DNA from: Varroa destructor
Taxonomy: Eukaryota; Arthropoda; Arachnida; Mesostigmata; Varroidae
DNA: 64,000 nt
Assembly: GCF_002443255.2 (NCBI RefSeq)
Contig: NW_019211458.1
Span: 12,502,578 to 12,566,577, forward strand
Reading direction: 5' to 3'
Positions 1-11,520 of this stretch are shown one piece after another. Below the pieces are notes generated by a model that saw only the letters and a list, made by a program, of their open reading frames with translations, searched no databases and was not told where the DNA came from. The translations under genes were made by a program, and so were the position numbers. The first letter of the stretch is position 1; each line of letters begins with the position of its first letter.

Positions 1-2998
1 TCCGGTCATGTGAGCTGTACTTAGAAGCTAGCAGTAAAAAAAAATAGAGATTCTAGATTAAAAACCTCTTTGAAACAGATAATCAATTGTTGTTCTTCCT
101 ATAATACTATATTTTTAGAGAGAAACAAAACATATTTTCGGTATTTTTTTAGAAATTATTTACAAGTAAGGCCACATAACTATATTTCGGATGCGAATCT
201 CATGGACTGACCATCCGAGATATCAGCCCCTTATCCATGGTAAGAGGTCCACAGCTTTAACAAACGCATTAAATTCGACTAGATAAAATTCTAGATTTTA
301 CTTCACACAAATACGTCAAGCGTAACTCCGTCACAAGATGCTTTAACAATTCCGGTGCAGAATGCTTATGCTGAAGCAGCAAGCAGAGAATTTCGACCAT
401 TTGAGATCTTCCTTGCGGAAAAATTCCGGTTGAAGACCATCAGTTGACACCCCTCATAAGGATGTTAACCGTGCAGAAAACGCCATTTTATTCGATAAAA
501 CATGCTCAGGCTAGCAGGTTTATGTCTTTCGAGATGACATTGCCAGTAAGCCAGGTGTTATTTAGAAAAGGTAATTACGAGAAAGAATGCTGGCTATCGG
601 ATATGGGCGGTAAACTATAAGAAATTAACGGTTCATACAGTGAATTATAAATTATAGTTAAGGACCAGGACACAGTCCCCGTGGTTTGCAAGCGGAGTAT
701 ATGGATTCCATTGCCGCTATTCGATTTTACAGCGCGCAATATTAACATTGTATACATCTTTCTTCCAAAAGAACATTGTCTCTTTCAAGCATAGACAAGG
801 TGTCTATGTAACGCTATTTTCTTTTGGTTTGAAGTAATATCCGTACATACAAAAAAAAAGACATGTCGTACAGCCGGTTTGCTTGACAACTCTTTTGAAT
901 AAGTACTCTGTGCACATTGATTTGTTTTACTTTCTCCAATGGAAATTTTGTGACGTGAACCGCATCTTTGGGGGCTTCTATTCGCGTTATGTCAAGTTGT
1001 AGTACTCCTTCTTGGGGTCGACCTATTGCTTCTCAAGGTACTTCTAGGGGCACGCAACCAAGCGAACGAGATCGGCACATAGGTTGCCTTTGGCTTTTAC
1101 GCTTTTGGGCCGCTCTGATCCATTACCGCCAATGACTAGTTTGCTTCTATTCAGCCAACGATCTCCAGCCGTTAAGCCCGCTCGACCGCGCACTATTCGC
1201 CGCTAAGCATATTGAGTCAGCACAATCTGATCTCCGTGCGCTAGACTTTCCGAAGCCAGCACGAAAGAGTATGGGAAGTAGTGGTAAATTTTCACCTTGG
1301 CTCATTGTTCATTCAGAAAAAAGAGAGTGACGGCGTCATCCAACTCGTTAGACGTGCTTTCTTTCAAGTCCTTCTCCTTGACCTTATCCGCCCGGTTTTT
1401 GCACTCGATCTTTTTCTATACTTTCCACCGGGCCTCTGGATCTGCTTATCAAGACGTCGTTTCCCACTCGGCTGATCCTGCACTTAGGAATTTTCCGTCT
1501 TCCAGCTTGCAAACACTTCCTGCAGACAATAAAAGATCGTGCTTAAATTATCTTACTCGAGGATGTAACCCTGCATGATCTACAGCTATGCAGCAGCGTA
1601 TGTAGCTCACGGTATTAATCGTGCCCTATGTCTTTAGTTACCGACATATCTACGTCGACATGTCTTACCACATTTGACTTCAGCCCGTCTCTTACATTGT
1701 TCAGCTTCGCAGTTGAAGACCCAGTTATCTTGCGGCTGCTCTTTACCAGTCTCTAGAAAATATTTCAGTTATTGTTATCATCAGTGCTTCGACATTTTCC
1801 GGATGCAATCAAGCGCTACATGGCTCACTATTGTTATAATGTTCGGTATTCGAAGAGAAGCTAGAAGGTGTTTATATACGGGGTAAAATAGAGGACTTTT
1901 TGATGAATGACTCATAAATTTTCCGTACAAAAATAATGTAGGCAAAGAAATTCGCAGCTCCATGCGGGCGCACCTCAGCGAGGTGTAATTATATTCGGTA
2001 AACGGTTTTTACAGCTGAAGTAAAAGCTTTTACTTAGAGCATCTAGTTTCTAAGTTACTACATTTGTTATAATACATTTTCGCTACATTTGAATTTCGCA
2101 CGGTTTTAACAGTACCGCGTTTGGAAAGGACGAGAGCAAAAGAGGATGCTGCCAGACGCCACATTAAATGTGCCATAACATTTATTTATCCAATATAAAG
2201 GAACGAAGGAATTTATAGTGATTCGTATAGGATTATAACATTCCCTATTCTGATTATAATATTCTAGACTTGCACATTTTCGAAGTTTTCGGACTAAATT
2301 TCTGACGATCAACTTCGATCGAAGATGTACCTGCTTATTTTTTTTAAGGCCATACATATCAGGACTACCATTGCTTGTACTTAATGCTGTACATTAGAGA
2401 ATTGTCCGAAGCGAACTTGTTTAGCGAACTCGACCGCAAGTCACTTCAAATGCGCAAATGAAACCTGCTAACAAATATATAAGTTGCGGCAACCGAACTA
2501 ACCTTGAGAACCCTAACACCCGAAATGTCTGCTAATACCATGTATTGACAATGAAATTCCATTTGACGTTAATTTCTCTTAGGCCCAGATCTACGTGTCG
2601 GTAGTGGGATCACAATGTGAGACTATTTGTACTCTGCTGAACATGCTTTATAAACAAGAACTGTATTTCCTTGGACAGTGCTACCCTCGAGAGGAATTTT
2701 CCGTTTTGAGTTTCGCTCGGGACAAATTTGAAAAAATGAGGACAACCCTGGTGAGCCAGCTGCTTTCTTGAAATAACCTTAATAAAAAAAAAAAGTCAAT
2801 ATAATAGGATGATGAAAGTATAGCTTATTTTTGGACTTTTCAATCGTGGTACTAATAGAAATAACAATTTATACAATTTTGCGGATACTCATAACCGATG
2901 GATTTCGGAAGTTACTCATATTTGACTGCACAGAATTGAAACCCAGTTTATGTTAGATTCGTTCGGTAAAATTCAATATTCTTATGTGTATCCCGTGG
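1..2998. other. no gene recognised
   Basis: The stretch is AT-rich with frequent stops in all frames. Between about 960 and 1560 the base composition is GC-richer, and one minus-strand frame there has few stops and is rich in Arg, Lys and Ser, which could be a very old element or a coding remnant. No domain could be named. Frames of 60-93 codons at 1297-1578, 1674-1886 and 2106-2357 resemble no protein I know and lack convincing splice context. Confidence 0.6.
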
Positions 2999-3009
2999 AA
3001 CCAGCACTG

Positions 3010-3235
3010 TTAGACAAAAACAAGGTAAGTCAAAGATTTAAAAAATACCCTCAGAGTGTTATAACTTGTTCCGCGAAAAGTTAGATCACACCAAGCGTAA
3101 GGGTGCATCGGTTGCAATGAATAGGCCAAGTCGTGTTTGATGTCGTTTATTGTTATGGCAAGACCAATACAGGCTGCAAGTGAACAAGCATTGCTATACG
3201 CCACATGTACTGCGAAAAGTGTCACAATGCTACCG
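3010..3235 (-). mobile_element. non-LTR retrotransposon relic, RT C-terminal (thumb) part
   Basis: An open minus-strand frame of about 75 codons reads, in order, ...YSNACS..., GLAITIN followed by a K-x-D, then YSLQPMHPY, DLTFRGT and FKSLTYL. This order matches the segment after the catalytic YADD box in many CR1/L1-like LINE proteins: a D-A-C helix, G-L-x-I-N-x-x-K-T, a short loop, I-x-I-x-G-x-x-L and F-x-Y-L-G. The final Gly is lost and a stop follows within a few codons, so the copy is broken. The catalytic Asp pair expected some 20-30 codons upstream cannot be found in any frame, so that part is deleted or decayed. The piece is unlike the 10-11 kb element in sequence and so probably belongs to a different lineage. 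The assignment rests on residue order read by eye, not on a search. Confidence 0.5.
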
Positions 3236-4778
3236 TGGTATCCTTTAATTAAGTTTCCAATTTAATAAAAAAGGAAGTAGTAAATATACAATGAAACTCT
3301 ATGGAGCTCTGCAGTTAATAATGCGGCAAATCTTTTTGTATTACAGTCCTGTTTTATGGTAACTTGTAAATATGAATAATGAAATAATATAAACACTGAA
3401 ATTACTAGTATAAAAAATTAACAATTGCCTTACTAGTTTATCATTTATTGATTAATTGGTACCATTTTAGCCTACAGGGCCTGCTTTCAGGGCGGGGCAG
3501 TATTGTGCGTGGTCACACATGGGACGTCGTCGAATTTTCGGGGTATGGGCTTGTTGCGTTAATAAACAAAATATTGAAAACGACATGCTTAGCCGCATTT
3601 TAAGTTTGAATCATTTCTATAATATTCACTATTGAGTGATCTATAACCGTGTAACCCTATGCTATTAAAGGGCAGGTGAAATACGGTTAAGGTAAAAGGC
3701 TTTGTCGCTCTTTTGGCTTTTCTTCAAATCAGTCCAGCACACGACAGCGAGCTAAGCCTTACTGTATTGACAACCGTGCGGCTATCCTGGCATCAGTTTT
3801 CTGGCTCCTTTTTAGACACGATCATATACTGTCGCGTAGAAGCTCTTTTGTTCCAACGTCATAACAACCTCAGCCGAAGCGTAAGGCCATTTTCTCTTTT
3901 CCTTTAGCCTTCTGTCCTAGGTTACCTATCGTTTTGTGTGACTGGTGCAACCGTTGTCGCAGCTTTGATTTCCACAAACTCCAGACGAAGCCTGTACGTA
4001 TGTCCGAGAACTCTGTTCACGGCTGCTGCATGCACACGTACGTACCCGAATGTGTGTTCGCATGATTTGACGTCGTATCTTGGACTCCGTAGGAACTACT
4101 AGAAGAAAAAAAAAGCATTTGAATTTGACATGAGTCGACTCCCTGCAGTAGGTCAAAATCTATTGGGAAGATGTGAAGTGCTTTTCTATTCTGAACCGAT
4201 GTTTATTATATCTGTGTATCGAACACTAGAACCAGACCATAAACTCAAATCTAGCAGGTTCAATTATACACTGCAACAATGTACAATGTTGGCTGTGTAT
4301 TGTCGCCCGAGCTCGTTTCTCTATGTTCAACCTTATCGATTTGGCGGGCAGTGCGATAGGGAGTACAACTGCCGTCATCCCCTCTATTGCGTTCTGTGTA
4401 AATCTCAAGTAATCCATTCTTAAACCGTTGTTAGCCTTATTCTGGCTTTAACATGTACATACAAAAAAAATTGTGAAATTATGTGGAAATCTATTTGATC
4501 CCTGTCATACTAGTATTTCTAGTTATGGTATTTTTTTTAACTCTCTGAGGTACCACAGATATTTTTTTACTACCAAGAAGTAAAAGTGTCAAATCTATGA
4601 ATATAATCCGAGTAACAACGGTACACCTAAATCAAATATATAACTAAATACCAATGCTTGCTCTGCACTTCGGTGTACATTCTATAGATTAATATTAATG
4701 CAGATTCGACTGACAAACCCGTGTTCACCGTTTCCGTAAAACGTCAGTTTTTCTTAAACTATATTTGTTTATTTTCAG
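3236..4778. other. no gene recognised
   Basis: AT-rich. An 8-bp word TTACTAGT occurs at 3402 and again at 3430. Open frames overlap on both strands around 3926-4423 (up to 97 codons on the plus strand), but neither shows a known motif and they have no convincing splice borders. Confidence 0.55.
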
Positions 4779-4912
4779 ATGGTGAAAAAATTGAAGATTT
4801 CCATCACCACTATGTTTCTGTTCCGGCGCAGCAAACCTACGTCCTACTTTCTTGTGCCCTGAAAATTCAGTGGTACACATATCATATATATGAATATGTA
4901 AATTTAAAATGA
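4779..4912 (+). CDS. candidate terminal exon, unknown product
   Basis: A textbook acceptor (a long run of T/C ending TTTATTTTCAG at 4778) is followed by an open frame to a TGA at 4910-4912. It reads GEKIEDFHHHYVSVPAQQTY and continues for about 20 residues. A second frame from the same acceptor begins MVKKLKISITTMF and stops after 28 codons, so the true frame is uncertain. I recognise no domain. A chance acceptor next to a chance open frame is quite possible in a window this size. Confidence 0.2.
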
Positions 4913-7900
4913 AAATCCCTTTTACTTGGGCCCATTTATAAATTCACGTTTTTTGAAGACGGATAAGCAATCGATAGGCAGCATCTAGTCAAGCTTCATT
5001 AAACGTGATAGAGCCGCTTTCATATATGCACGTAGTAACAAAACGTTCGAAGCAGTGAGAGTAGATGCGAGAACAGCTGTAAGTGTGCCTTATTATTATC
5101 AACAATATTATATACTATAACACCACACTGAGCCTGCTTACCGTTATCTGTTCGTCGTCCTTTTCAGCAGATTGCTAACCTATCGACCATATACATATGG
5201 AACTAACTGGTGGACGTTCACTGGAAGGCTCTGGGACTTTGTAAAGAAGTTGTATCTCTATATGACCCAGCTCGACGTCAAAACTCTCACTATCGGTTTG
5301 CGCTAGCACGACATATAACGACGCATCAATACGTTATTAATTTGCTTCTTCAATATAAATATGCTGTACTCTGAAGGTTACTGCTGTTGCTGGCACAGCC
5401 ACACCAGCTCCTGTTTTTTTTTGCTACTTTTTTAGATTCTCGCTTTTTGTATGCTACAAGTCTTGTTTATCTTAAATTGTAGCAGTTTTTCTGCGCTCGC
5501 AAGCACTGGCCACACGGCGACCGGCAGGCCGACACAAAAATATGAAAGAAAGCTGCAACGGCAGTTAAAAGGTTTCGGAAATATCGAGGCTCTCCGCATG
5601 GGGTCATGGGTAGCGTAAGGTCATTTTGCTATGTGGTATGCTTCGTAGACTTAGTAATGTGCAAGGACAGCACCGAAAGGGTAGCGACGGGGTCGATTTA
5701 ACGGAGGCGGGGAGAAATTTGGTAACAGTAGGGAAAGTCAAACAATAAACGTTGTAGTAAAAATCACCATGAGCTTTTACAAAATCGTAGCTTACATAGT
5801 TTCACAAGAGGTCTAAATACGCTTAGAGACAAATTCGAACGTGACCTATGGACGTTTTTGTAAAAGGTCGCCCCGCCCCATAAGCAATACGTAATTCTTC
5901 ACTATGTGGCTACCATAGCCTGTAGTTAAAAATTATTCTGTGAAAGTTACTGGTTTCCTGGGTGATCAATTTTAATTCGAAGCAAAACAAAGCCTGTATT
6001 AGTCTGGCCTGGTATTTTTCTTCATAGATCTTAATAAAATTCTCTTATATTTACTTATCTCAAATTGCAAAATAACTCTTGCTAGTATATGTACAATATA
6101 GGCATGGAAACATACAACTAAACAGGATACTTAGAATATTCGATATATACGCTGTATTTGTTTGTTATACAGTACAGAATAAAATAAAAATACTTTCGTT
6201 CGACTTTGTATTGAGCACCAGATTATGATGAATAGATGGCTTTAAGATTTATGCGAAGCGTGGTACGCTACAGCTGCATAGACTATCTGGAAAACGTCTC
6301 GCTAACTTTCAGTTGTAACTTCTAGCACAAGTGTTAAATGGTATCGTAACTTTTGGCATATCTTCAACGCTCATTACGAGTAAACGGGAACAGAGATATC
6401 TGCCATCTTTTTCACCTTATAGGAGCATCAACGGCTAGATACAAATTTAGTCGACACACACTCAACAACAATATCAGCATTCGGAGGTTGTATCGTTCTT
6501 TGTTAGGCATAAACGAAGTATGTATTGAGGAGAGGTACGCAACATTGTTAGCTTACGGATATTTTCATATCTATAGTTTTCTCAATGAAGGGATGAACTC
6601 GTTTGGCTGCACAAGCGCATGTCCATGGCAATTTGTTTCTTTGTCTCTTGACAATGTTATTTAGCTACCACCATATTTGAAGATATTCCAACAAAAGGAG
6701 AACTTCAATTTCTTCCGCTATATATGATATTCGCGAAAATTAACACAGATATAGAGCATTATGCCATTTTGAAAAGTATCTAATGTCTGTACTCGTGCGC
6801 AATTTCGAAAGGGCTAAACGTGTCTCAGAAACTGACAAGGTACTACAAATAGAAAATTCCAAAACTATCTTGAGTATCAGCTCATTAAAATAAAAACGCT
6901 GCTTTTAAGGCAAAACACGCAACAAACGCTTAAAAATTGATAAAACCGCGCCGTCATTTTCGTTCCTTCCAAATTAACAAGTTTACTATCGCCAATCATA
7001 TAAACGGCTGTTTCTTGCAGCTTACTGGAGGAGTGACCTGTTCTACCTTGGCCACAGTCCACCTTGTTTTCGTCTATTAGTGGCGGATGCTAGCTTTGCG
7101 TTGTTTGTAGTTTTGTGCAGAGGAGTTTTCTGCAGCAATTCGGTGTTTCCTTCCACACTACGCAACTATTGGAAATGTATGCACACTTTAAATTAGCCTA
7201 AAGGGACACAAGTTTTGTTCCGAGCTAACTAGTCTCGACCTGTTTATTAGTTGCGGTAATACATAAGATAACCCGTTGTTCCATACGTACGAAACGGTAC
7301 ACGACTGTGGGAAGAGCTTCTTCTGAAAACAAGTCTATAAGTGTATTCCTCCTCGTAGAGGTGTGTAATGCTTAAGCAAGCCTGCATAGGTGACCATCTT
7401 GTTCTCATGCACACTTCTGATTCAAGTATAAATATCCTACGCTTCTCTATGCATTATGACAAATTGTTTAGAAAAGCGATTTGCGCTATTATAGATGAGC
7501 AAAGCGTTTACAAGTGCCTAAAATTCGCGGAACACCTACGCTTCAATATACAAGTAACTGACGATACAATATGTCAACCTGTACATATAATAAGGTTCTT
7601 TCTAGTTGAGTTCTATCACATTCGACCGATTCCTTAAAATCATAGTTTGTTAGAGCTTTGTATGCTAGACGTCCCTAAGGAACGCTTTAAACATCCCGAG
7701 TAGAGTTTTAGTCGCGGTAGTATTATCATATGGTCTCAGGGGCACGCTTGCTTTCACAGGCCCCGACAACACAGTGACATGATGTTCAGTAGTAACGGGT
7801 AAAAAGATGATAGAAGGTATGCGGAAAAAGTAGTTGTAGAGTTAAGGAAAGTACGTCTACAGCTTGAGGAAAAGACGGCCTGCAATTCAGGCAAAGGCAA

Positions 7901-8259
7901 AAAGAAACTTTTTGAAACTTTTTTCCCAATCCTTAATTATTGCCCGTTGTATAAATCTAGCCTTGTCCCTGCCTAGCTGAACCCATTCTTATCGGTCTAC
8001 TTATATGCAACGTACGAAAAGTTTCCTTCTACCCATCTTCACGACAAGCTTGAACATCATATACCGCACTTCTGTTGTGTATCAGTAAAACATCATCGAT
8101 CATTAGGTATATGGTGAACATCGCCTCTGCGGGTTGAATCCTTACGTTTCGAAGCAGCCTGCCCATTTCTTTATACTCACCTTGTGTGTATCAGAGTCTT
8201 TGAGCTAAAAAGATAACACAGATTAAAGGACACAAAGCCCGGACGTGTATTTATTTTAG
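4913..8259. other. no gene recognised
   Basis: Mostly AT-rich sequence. A somewhat GC-richer part lies at about 5480-5720. Unrecognised frames at 6353-6664 (103 codons, plus), 6877-7062 (minus) and 7368-7637 (89 codons, plus) have neither splice context nor motifs. Around 7.8-8.2 kb a minus-strand reading has few stops, but I could not place it in any family. Confidence 0.55.
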
Positions 8260-8450
8260 GTGCCGCAATCAGTGGATGATATTGCACTCGCTCCTGCTTT
8301 TGATAACTTTTGTTACGATACATTAGCTAACACTCTGAAGTGTTTTAATTATTCGATTAGCAGTTACGACTCAACTGTCCTGACGATTGCCCCATCTAAT
8401 AAGACTCATTTCCCCATGATTGAATATTTGAACTCTTTCACTAATTACAG
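8260..8450 (+). CDS. candidate internal exon, unknown product
   Basis: The segment is bounded by a pyrimidine-rich acceptor (GTGTATTTATTTTAG at 8259) and an AG|GTGCTG donor at 8451. It is open throughout in the frame starting VPQSVDDIALAPAFDNF, through TLKCFNYSISSYDS to FPMIEYLNSFTNYR. Its composition (mixed hydrophobic and polar, few Lys/Asn/Ile runs) is more protein-like than the surrounding AT-driven frames, and its GC content is higher. I do not recognise a domain. An in-frame TAG lies in the acceptor itself, so the frame cannot extend upstream without splicing. Confidence 0.3.
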
Positions 8451-9180
8451 GTGCTGTCAACTATACGGACCGACCAAATGCAGCAGCCGCTAGAAGCTAA
8501 AAAGGAGATGACAGCACCCGGCGATGATAGGGTAACGGGGTATCAGCTGCTGCCCTATTCCTAAACTGTCGCACTCTCGAGCGTTCACTGGCAAAGTTCT
8601 AGTTAAGCTAAACTTTCATCCTGTCGACAGACCGCTACTCTCCTCCTCTGCAGCAGCCGCTACGCTGCCGCCATGATGACCCACAAGTGTTACGATCGAG
8701 TGGATAAGAGGTCGTGAGCGAGGGGAAGCAAGGCATCGTCCGGCCATTTTTGCGCTAATAGATGGTATGACAATCCACCGTCACTGCGCCGACGAATCGG
8801 CTATACAGCCCACATCACCTCGTCCAGGCCGACTAACGCAGTGGAAACCTAGCCAGGCTCTTCTTGCTTACGAGCCGTATCCAAAGAGAAGGCGTCTGCT
8901 TACTGCAACGTCAGCCAGCGGCTTATGCATACCAGTAACGGCCAGGCTAGGACGGCAAGGTGGCACTGGCTCGAAAGTTAAGGGAAAAGCGAAAGGGGGA
9001 AAATTTCATTATGGGAAAAAGAAGATGCGACGAGACGACGATTAGCCTGCTGCAGCATTTAGCAGAGTAAGAGGAGGGTCCTGTACGGTAGTAGACATCA
9101 TTTAATCAGGTCAGCTTCCGCCGGTGCTATGGCGCTGGTTGTAGTTGTGGGACTGCCTTAATGGTCCCGTTTAGCCTGGG
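8451..9180 (+). other. GC-richer block with a basic 92-codon frame
   Basis: The block is clearly GC-richer than its flanks and holds several CpGs and CAG/CTG-rich words such as CTGCAGCAGCCGCTA, which recurs in part at 8477 and 8650. A frame at 8767-9045 encodes about 92 residues with a Lys/Gly/Arg-rich end (GSKVKGKAKGGKFHYGKKK). A 13-codon frame at 8672 starts in a strong GCCGCCATGATG context upstream of it. This could be a promoter-proximal region or old GC-rich repeat DNA. No family is recognised. Confidence 0.25.
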
Positions 9181-9769
9181 ATCTTCGGGATCTATATTCG
9201 TACCGCAAATGGCACCTGCCTGTTATTATAAGGACAGCACAGGTATAAGCGCTTTACACTCCTGAACAAGTAAGGACTAAAAATGCCCATGATTTAAGAA
9301 AATAATTACACGGCGACGTTTTGCTCGACACGCTTAATTCCTCTATACAGCATATCAGTGGCTTTTTATACTACTATTAGCCCGTAAGAGCACTGACATT
9401 TACTTGTTCGTAATATGAAGACTAAAAAGCCACCCAGATAGAGCTGAAATTTTTAAGGGTTGCAATTTGTATAAGGTTTCTCGAAATTCAACCTTGATAT
9501 TTAGAGATTCGTAAATGGATCATTTTTTCAATGCTGTTACGAAGTGCCGATATAATTGGAATTTTTATATATGTTTTATATATATTTATGGAATTTAATT
9601 ATAATTATAGCAAGTAAAGTTTTTTTTAAAAGTGCAGATATAACATAAAGGAATACGGGAACTGAACCGACTGAGTTTATTCTTTGGCCTCATTGGCAAA
9701 AATGTTTCATTTGTTTCACCTCGTCAACGATTATCTGAATTATCAGATGAATTGTATACAAGTACGGAT

Positions 9770-9802
<33 letters not shown>

Positions 9803-10140
9803 ATGTTAATGAACCAAATATATTCTGTACCATCATTTGATTTCTATATAGAGGCTTGTTTAACATTTGTATCTTAATACTCTAAGAGATAGCTATAGCT
9901 TCGATGTTAGAACTGAAGCGCTCTATACCCGCGAAGCGGAAGTTTGGGTCTCCAATCTCTAAAATAAAGCTATACATAGTTGACACAAAATTTAGTCAGT
10001 TGACGATAATTCCGGCCTTCTACAAACAATAAATAAATAAAATATATATTGATCTATGTAAAAAATATATACCTACATAAATAAAAAATATATATAAAAC
10101 AAATTTAAATACGGTTTAGATATATTTAGAGCCATTTATG
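9181..10140. other. AT-rich spacer, 3' flank of the LINE relic
   Basis: No coding signal. From about 9480 to 10130 the DNA is extremely A+T-rich with TA and TTTA words. The part just below 10140 lies immediately downstream of the stop codon of the minus-strand LINE relic and may be its degraded 3' untranslated end. Confidence 0.6.
9775..9802. repeat. (TA)14 dinucleotide microsatellite
   Basis: Fourteen uninterrupted TA units. A small ATCTGA/TCAGAT inverted repeat lies about 30 bp upstream. Confidence 0.95.
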
Positions 10141-11520
10141 TTAACACGGAAGGCAAAGCGTGAGAAGGCAACGAGCGGCACGATATCTGTTAAAATTTCC
10201 CCTGTATCTGAAGCATACACGTGCATCGTCATGCTCGTGGGAACTTAGTTTTTTTTACAGAGTCTACGATGGGATCGATATACGGCAAAGCGAATGACAA
10301 CATGTTTCTTTAGCCAATTCGTCCTTTTCCACTCATTACTTTTTGCTGCAAAACAGATCTGCGCTCCCTAAGGCTCGCCTAGAAGGCTTCCGTTGTTAAA
10401 AACCTAACGTAAATTTTTGGATAGTAGCGATGAGTTGATTATGTGATTTCGGGTAACTTCATATGGTGTCAATGCTCTTTTGGGGGTAGGAGGCTTTTAT
10501 TGATCAAGATTCTCCACTGTAAGACTGTTAAATGACGCGTATTATATAGCATACATTACGATTGGAGCTACTTTGAGGTCAAATAAGCTAAGAGCGGTTG
10601 TAATGAGATTTGATCGCCTACGCGACATCACAGTCTTCCTGCATCTTAAAGCACGAGAACCAGTTTACTTTGACAAGGGGCGACTTGGAAAAATACAGCG
10701 TGTCGATGGCCGCTATCTTGCCTCTTCTGCTAAATTTCATTGTATCCGTATCTATCAGGTTTATGGACAGTCCTGAACCTGTCCGAATTAGAGCTTTCTG
10801 TACCTAGAACTTGTTTAACCTGCATATCGCTAAATCGTCTACATACAAAATGATTTCGACTGATCTCTTCAGATATCTTATTTGATCAGAGAAGCTCTCG
10901 ATCTAGATACTAAATAGAAGCAGGATCAGGGTCTTTTCCTGAACAGGGCAGGTTGTTTGTACGAAAAATGGGAATTCGGCCACTCCGCCGACGATGGTTA
11001 CTCTAATTTTCTATAGACTCCTAGCGAGAAGATTGAGCACATTCGTAATAACACCCACCTCTGTCTTAAGCATCCGATATAAGGCTGCGTTAAAGTCGAC
11101 CAACGCCGCGTATAGTGGATTGCGTGGTGCAGTGAGTACACTCTAGACGTCAGCCATCAGAATCTTGCACGCCATTTTTGGGGAGCGTTCTTTCTCAAAC
11201 CAATGTTGCTCCGTTGGGGTGGCGTATACGATTTCTAAGTAGCTATCCAGTCTCTTGGTCATTAAGCCAGTAAGCAATCTGTAACAAACGCCTTTCTTCG
11301 CTATCCTTTACTATGATGATGGCGTGGTCGCTTCCTCCGTTTCCTTAAGGATTACTAGCACGGTAGTGGCCTAAGAGTCTATAAGCGTACAAACATTTAT
11401 TAGATAGTTCCGTCCAGCACGGTGCCAGAACGCGACGCATTTAAGACACATATTGTAAACCTTACCTGGACCGTCGAATTTTTGTTGTGTTTGTCCCTAA
11501 AATCTTGCCCTAAAGTAAAG
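10141..11520 (-). mobile_element. decayed LINE (non-LTR retrotransposon): RT and C-terminal Cys/His domain
   Basis: Read on the minus strand from high to low coordinates, the protein keeps the order of a LINE polymerase. A linker (FDGPGK, then FWHRAGR) is followed by ATTVLVILKE and RLLTGLMTKRLDSYLE (RT motif region 1). TPTEQHWF matches the usual Q-x-G-F box and YAALVDFNAAL matches the first catalytic block with its Asp. VQTTCPVQEKTLILLLFS is the remnant of the G-x-x-Q-G-D-x-L-S-P-L-L-F box, and VEIILYVDDLAI near 10835 carries the YxDD active site. Then come GLSINL, MKFSRRGKIAA (an R-R-G-G signature) and VNWFSCF. After a frameshift the tail reads TALSLFDLKVAPI, KRAL, NWLKKHVVIRFAVYRSH, then a C-x-C/H-type cluster ending RYRAARC, and a TAA at 10141. 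Several in-frame stops and at least two frameshifts show it is dead. The catalytic Asp pair survives. The endonuclease part is not recognisable. Confidence 0.88.

Noticed and set aside
7900..8200. Minus-strand MIDDVLLIHN-like reading as an RT active site
   Set aside because: It requires an arbitrary frame choice, and upstream and downstream RT landmarks could not be found.
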